Of a DNA stretch of 6,186 bases, positions 6,071-6,186 are shown in pieces (the first letter of the stretch is position 1; each line of letters begins with the position of its first letter). The stretch is from positions 1-6,186 of the forward strand of contig DAIESZ010000289.1 of the NCBI GenBank assembly GCA_027346035.1, in the 5' to 3' direction. Below the pieces are notes generated by a model. The model was not told where the DNA came from and made no database searches. It saw nothing but the letters and a program-made list of their open reading frames with translations. The translations under genes were made by a program, and so were the position numbers. This DNA is from Propionibacteriaceae bacterium. GTDB taxonomy: Bacteria > Actinomycetota > Actinomycetes > Propionibacteriales > Propionibacteriaceae.

Positions 6071-6186
6071 GGTGCGATCCTTGCCAGGTGGTCTCGGAGG
6101 TCGTCGGGTGGGGTGGGGATCCGGTTGATCGGATGGGGCTGGGTGGCCCACAGGTACTGCGTCGCGTAGCTGCGCCACGGACGCCA
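6067..6186 (-). CDS. alkA: DNA-3-methyladenine glycosylase II, AlkA type (C-terminal end, cut by window edge)
   Basis: Only the last 39 codons and the TGA stop (6067-6069) are present; the gene enters from the right edge. The visible peptide begins [20 protein letters not shown] and ends in [23 protein letters not shown] is the characteristic C-terminal helix of AlkA glycosylases, which excise 3-methyladenine and related alkylated bases from DNA. In actinobacteria the gene is often fused to an N-terminal Ada regulatory and methyl-acceptor domain; whether that holds here lies outside the window. The stop codon overlaps the ogt ATG by 4 nt (ATGA), so the two genes should be co-transcribed and coupled. 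Confidence 0.8.
   Translation of the reverse strand, partial: WRPWRSYATQYLWATQPHPINRIPTPPDDLRDHLARIAP
6078..6082 (-). promoter_or_regulatory. Shine-Dalgarno AAGGA setting the ogt start
   Basis: On the minus strand AAGGA lies 7 nt before the ATG at 6070, inside the last alkA codons. It supports 6070 rather than any upstream start in the same open frame. Confidence 0.65.

Noticed and set aside
6071..6178. Extension of the ogt frame upstream of 6070
   Set aside because: That stretch encodes the AlkA C-terminus in another frame, and the ATG at 6070 has AAGGA 7 nt upstream.
1..6186. tRNA or rRNA genes, CRISPR arrays, insertion sequences, riboswitches or prophage remnants
   Set aside because: Nearly all bases are accounted for by conserved protein genes, gaps are at most 92 bp, and no spaced direct repeats or terminal inverted repeats were seen.

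Overview
The window looks like chromosomal housekeeping DNA from a high-GC actinobacterium. The plus-strand gene order dxr - site-2 protease (rip1) - ispG - DUF4081/GNAT acetyltransferase matches the Mycobacterium tuberculosis block Rv2870c-Rv2867c, and the IspG N-terminus begins with the same MTVGLGMP seen in mycobacterial IspG. Genus cannot be fixed by eye; a Propionibacteriales-type or related actinobacterium would fit.

Layout. Minus strand, 1-151: the first 50 codons of a probable serine hydrolase (beta-lactamase fold), running off the left edge. Minus strand, 162-860: a DedA-family membrane protein. A 92-bp divergent gap (861-952) separates it from the plus-strand cluster: dxr (953-2170), rip1 (2167-3465, ATGA overlap), ispG (3526-4668) and a GNAT acetyltransferase (4619-5509, TTG start, 50-bp overlap). 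Minus strand, entering from the right edge: the last 39 codons of an AlkA-type DNA glycosylase (6067-6186), then ogt (5531-6070, ATGA overlap). The GNAT gene and ogt converge with only 21 bp between their stop codons. No stretch of 300 bases lacks a gene. I saw no RNA gene, mobile element, CRISPR array or long repeat.

How the genes work together. Dxr and IspG are the second and the penultimate enzymes of the MEP isoprenoid pathway. Rip1 is an intramembrane protease that in relatives acts on anti-sigma factors and envelope proteins. DedA proteins include undecaprenyl-phosphate flippases, so the divergent DedA gene may handle a lipid whose precursors the cluster makes; that link is inference. 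The right-hand pair, alkA-ogt, repairs alkylated DNA.

The most notable signal outside the genes is regulatory. Three genes (serine hydrolase, DedA, ispG) have a TANNNT -10 hexamer ending exactly 7 nt before the start codon, and dxr has a weaker AACAAT at the same distance. This is the layout of leaderless actinobacterial transcripts. By contrast, rip1, the GNAT gene and ogt, which sit inside operons, have Shine-Dalgarno sequences. I found no evidence of an undescribed system; the gene content is ordinary and conserved.
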